NCBI GenBank assembly: GCA_036843405.1
Contig: DAITSJ010000002.1
Span: forward strand, 1 to 64,000
Source of the DNA: DGNJ01 sp002388905
GTDB taxonomy: Bacteria; Pseudomonadota; Gammaproteobacteria; Pseudomonadales; Porticoccaceae
Length of the DNA stretch: 64,000 nucleotides
Reading direction: 5' to 3'
A program made the translations under genes and the position numbers. Position 1 is the first letter of the stretch; each line of letters opens with the position of its first letter. A model generated the notes under the pieces. It saw only the letters and a list, made by a program, of their open reading frames with translations. It made no database searches and was not told where the DNA came from. Shown piece after piece: positions 61,678 to 64,000 of the stretch.

Positions 61678-63098
61678 CCTTTCTCGTTCGTCGACAACGC
61701 GTGTGGCTCGTTCTCTGCCTGCTGATCGCCCTGCCGGCGCGGGCGTTCTTCATGTCCGCCGACAAGGAGGCCGAGATCGGCCGGGAGCTTTACGAAAAGA
61801 TCACCTCGCAGATGGCGGTGTACGAAGAGCCGGAGCTCAACGCCTACCTCGAGCGCGTCGGCGACAGGCTGGTGGCGCAAACCGAACGAGCCGACGAGGA
61901 TTTCACGTTCACCATTATCGACAGTCCCGACATCAATGCCTTTGCCACCCCCGGCGGCTATGTCTACGTCAACCGGGGCCTGATCGGCTACCTTCAGTCC
62001 GAGGCCCAGTTGGCGGCGGTGGTGGCCCACGAGATAGCCCATGTCACCGCCCGCCACGCCGCCCGCCAGAAACGGGCAAGGACCACGTCCAACATCGCCG
62101 CCGGGCTGCTGGCCATCCTTTCCCGCAGCGGGGAGGTGGGCGAGGCCACGGCCCTGTGGGGGGAAGCCACTGTGCGCGGCTACGGCCGGGACATGGAGCT
62201 GGAGGCGGACGGCCTGGGCGCCAAATTCCTGGCCAGGGCGGGGTATCGCCCCCAGGCCATGATCGACGTCATCACCCTGCTCAAGGACAACGAACGCTTC
62301 GAGAAACGCCGGGCCAGTGAATCGGGGCGGGAAACCCAGACTTATCACGGCCTCTTTGCTACCCACCCGCGCAACGATCAGCGACTCCGGGAGGTGGTAT
62401 CCAGTGCCGGCGACATCCTGGAAGCCGAGGGCGAAACCAATGCCACGGCCTTTCGCATCGCCACCGACGGCCTGGTCTGGGGCGAGAACTTCCAGGCCAA
62501 GCCCCGCAAAAAAAACCGCTATTATCATGAGGGGTTGCGCTTTCGCTTCGACTATCCCGAGAACTGGCAATTCACCGAAAGCGAAGGCACCATCGTCGGG
62601 CAGCGGGCAGACGGTAGCGGCGAACTGCACCTGGCCATCCACACGCGCACCCTCGCGCCGCCGGCGCAATTTATCAAGGACAGCCTGGGGATCCCCTTTA
62701 TCCGCAAATCCCAGCCCTTTTCCCAGGGCCACCTGCAGGGCCACACGGGCCTGATTCCGGGAAAAGACGGCGCTCCCGACAAGCGACTGGCGGTGATCTA
62801 CTACAACCGCCACGCCTATGTGTTTACCGGCGAAGTGCGCGATACCGGCAACCGCGAAGTACTGGACGACGAGTTCCTGCAGATCATCGGCAGCTTCGCG
62901 CCCCTGTCCCGGGCCCAGTTGAGTAACCGGGAGCCGGAACGCATTCATTACGTCAAGGCCACCGACAACACCACCTTCGCGCAACTGGCCCGCTACCTGA
63001 AGCTGGGTCGCTACGGGGAAGAGCAACTGCGTCTGATCAACGGCTATTATCCTGTCGGCGAACCCGAGGCCGGCGAATGGATCAAGATCATCCGCTGA
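61674..63098 (+). CDS. M48 family metalloprotease, BepA-like (envelope locus gene 13)
   Basis: A 474-residue exported peptidase. A signal peptide (about 1-25) precedes the M48 domain; zinc ligands are His119 and His123 of HEIAH (catalytic Glu120) and Glu175 of ELEAD. LysM-like residues at the C-terminus (YVKATDNTTFAQLARYLKLGRYGEEQLRLIN) suggest cell-wall or surface binding. BepA-type M48 peptidases act on outer-membrane assembly intermediates; a role in trimming or quality control of this envelope system is inferred. Last gene of the overlapping run. Confidence 0.92.
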   Translation: MTFLVRRQRVWLVLCLLIALPARAFFMSADKEAEIGRELYEKITSQMAVYEEPELNAYLERVGDRLVAQTERADEDFTFTIIDSPDINAFATPGGYVYVNRGLIGYLQSEAQLAAVVAHEIAHVTARHAARQKRARTTSNIAAGLLAILSRSGEVGEATALWGEATVRGYGRDMELEADGLGAKFLARAGYRPQAMIDVITLLKDNERFEKRRASESGRETQTYHGLFATHPRNDQRLREVVSSAGDILEAEGETNATAFRIATDGLVWGENFQAKPRKKNRYYHEGLRFRFDYPENWQFTESEGTIVGQRADGSGELHLAIHTRTLAPPAQFIKDSLGIPFIRKSQPFSQGHLQGHTGLIPGKDGAPDKRLAVIYYNRHAYVFTGEVRDTGNREVLDDEFLQIIGSFAPLSRAQLSNREPERIHYVKATDNTTFAQLARYLKLGRYGEEQLRLINGYYPVGEPEAGEWIKIIR

Positions 63099-63107
63099 GG
63101 GGGTTCC

Positions 63108-63136
63108 TTGTTAGGGTCGGGGCTATCCCCCATAAT
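63108..63136 (+). promoter_or_regulatory. Putative promoter of the FKBP gene
   Basis: TTGTTA at 63108-63113 (4 of 6), 17-bp spacer, CATAAT at 63131-63136 (5 of 6). Start near 63143, 28 bases before the ATG. It suggests the isomerase is transcribed separately from the envelope locus. Confidence 0.5.
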
Positions 63137-63170
63137 GGGCGGACATTCATGACTAAACCCAAGGTCTTCT

Positions 63171-63653
63171 ATGTCTATCAAAGCCAACGCCGTCGTCGCC
63201 ATTCACTACGCCGTGAAGGATGAAGAGGGCGCACAACTGGATTCCTCGGAAGGAAAAGAACCGCTTACCTACCTCCACGGGGCCAACAACATTATCCCCG
63301 GCCTGGAGAAGGCCCTGGAGGGCAAGGCCGAGGGCGATCAGGTGGAAGTCACGGTGGCACCCGAGGAAGGCTACGGCGAGCATCGGGAAGAGCTGGTCGA
63401 GGCGGTCCCGCGGGAAGCTTTCGGCGACGTGGATCAGCTTGAACCGGGCATGCGCTTCCAGGCCCAGACCGACAAGGGCCCGGTTTCCGTGGTTGTCACC
63501 GATGTCCAGGAAGACACCGTCACCGTCGACGGCAACCATCCACTGGCGGGCAAATCCCTGAACTTCAGCGTCAAGGTGGACAGCGTGCGCGACGCCACCG
63601 AGGAAGAGATTTCCCACGGCCACGTTCACGGCCCCGAAGGGCAGGAACACTGA
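63171..63653 (+). CDS. FKBP-type peptidyl-prolyl isomerase (SlyD-like)
   Basis: A 160-residue cytoplasmic isomerase with the SlyD order: FKBP core (VVAIHYAVKDEEGAQLD, LTYLHGANNIIPGLEKALEG), an insert-in-flap chaperone domain (VAPEEGYGEHREELVEAVPREAF ... VTVDGNHPLAGKSLNFSV) and a short His-containing tail (HGHVHGPEGQEH). It lacks the long metal-binding tail of E. coli SlyD. It assists folding and may bind Ni2+ weakly. Separate from the envelope locus. Confidence 0.92.
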   Translation: MSIKANAVVAIHYAVKDEEGAQLDSSEGKEPLTYLHGANNIIPGLEKALEGKAEGDQVEVTVAPEEGYGEHREELVEAVPREAFGDVDQLEPGMRFQAQTDKGPVSVVVTDVQEDTVTVDGNHPLAGKSLNFSVKVDSVRDATEEEISHGHVHGPEGQEH

Positions 63654-63687
63654 GCGCGAGTCAGACACGGGTTCCAGCCGGCAAGCC

Positions 63688-64000
63688 GTGAACTACTGGC
63701 TGTTCAAGACCGAACCGGACGTTTACGGCATCGCCGACCTGGCGGCAGAACCGGGCAAGCCGGTGCGCTGGGACGGGATCCGCAATTATCAGGCTCGCAA
63801 CTATCTCAGGGACAGGGTCGCCGCCGGCGACCCTGTTTTTATCTACCACGCCGGCTGTCGCATACCCGGTGTCGCCGGCATTGCCGAGGTAGCGCAGGCG
63901 GTCTATGCCGATCCGGGTCAGTTTGATAGCGAAAATTCCGGCTACGATGCCAGGAGCGACCCGAAAGCGCCACGCTGGTACTGTGTCGATGTGCTTCATC
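63688..64000 (+). CDS. EVE domain-containing protein (partial, C-terminus outside window)
   Basis: The first 104 residues of an EVE (PUA-like) domain protein; EVE domains bind modified nucleotides or RNA. The start NYWLFKTEPDVYGIADL, then VRWDGIRNYQARNYLRD and AGDPVFIYHAGCRIPGVAGIAEV are the family landmarks. GTG at 63688 is used because it directly precedes the conserved NYWLFKTEP. It is 34 bases after the isomerase stop. Cut by the window end. Confidence 0.9.
   Translation, partial: MNYWLFKTEPDVYGIADLAAEPGKPVRWDGIRNYQARNYLRDRVAAGDPVFIYHAGCRIPGVAGIAEVAQAVYADPGQFDSENSGYDARSDPKAPRWYCVDVLH

Overview
The window is high-GC, densely packed bacterial chromosome (about 56 protein genes, very little spacer, frequent ATGA/TGATG overlaps). 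Gene content points to an aerobic or facultative gammaproteobacterium: system I cytochrome c maturation (ccmABCDEF), a four-cysteine FNR/Anr regulator with FNR boxes in front of an ompW homologue, GreB, BolA, YciH, a 957-residue GcvP and two HAE-type RND pumps. I cannot name the genus. No tRNA, rRNA, CRISPR array, transposase or phage gene was seen, so this looks like core and lineage-specific chromosome rather than a mobile island.

Layout. 1-3493 (minus): ccmFEDCBA, with its own promoter placed directly behind the terminator of a small acidic-protein gene. 3632-6206: that small gene, a DUF2064/GT2 pair and periplasmic MsrA. 6199-10081: an oxygen-responsive block with tandem Usp, a HemN-like protein that has lost its radical-SAM cysteines, FNR and OmpW; FNR-box matches sit in both intergenic regions. 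10168-15728 (minus): DUF4399 protein, BolA, and a 2-oxoacid:ferredoxin oxidoreductase (KorA/KorB) with an FAD/Fe-S partner. 15930-21860: a voltage-gated-type K+ channel with a zinc ribbon, then an overlapping plus-strand run (APC permease, quinone oxidoreductase, YciH, S9 peptidase, GreB). 22087-29143: a redox/transport group (P450, aldo/keto reductase, MFS, luciferase-like oxidoreductase, two SDRs). 29570-33086: gcvP and an M90-type metallopeptidase. 33154-38264: RND pump and adaptor divergent from a TetR regulator, with a 34-bp palindromic operator carrying both promoters. 38318-45712: CDF metal exporter, DinB, a second RND pump and adaptor, and a cyclic-nucleotide-binding protein.

The most striking part is 46029-63098. 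A chalcone-isomerase-like/TonB-C protein stands just ahead of a 13-gene co-directional locus (48828-63098). It encodes a TPR protein with a TonB-like tail, four lipoproteins, a membrane-anchored TPR protein, a five-PEGA plus FGE-fold membrane protein, a small exported protein, a MotA/TolQ/ExbB-like proton-channel protein, a degenerate actin/Hsp70-like protein with an FHA-like tail, two von Willebrand A proteins whose N-terminal membrane segments resemble TolR/ExbD, and an M48 metalloprotease. I read it as an uncharacterised, possibly proton-motive-force-linked cell-envelope machine. The window ends with an FKBP-type isomerase and the start of an EVE-domain gene.
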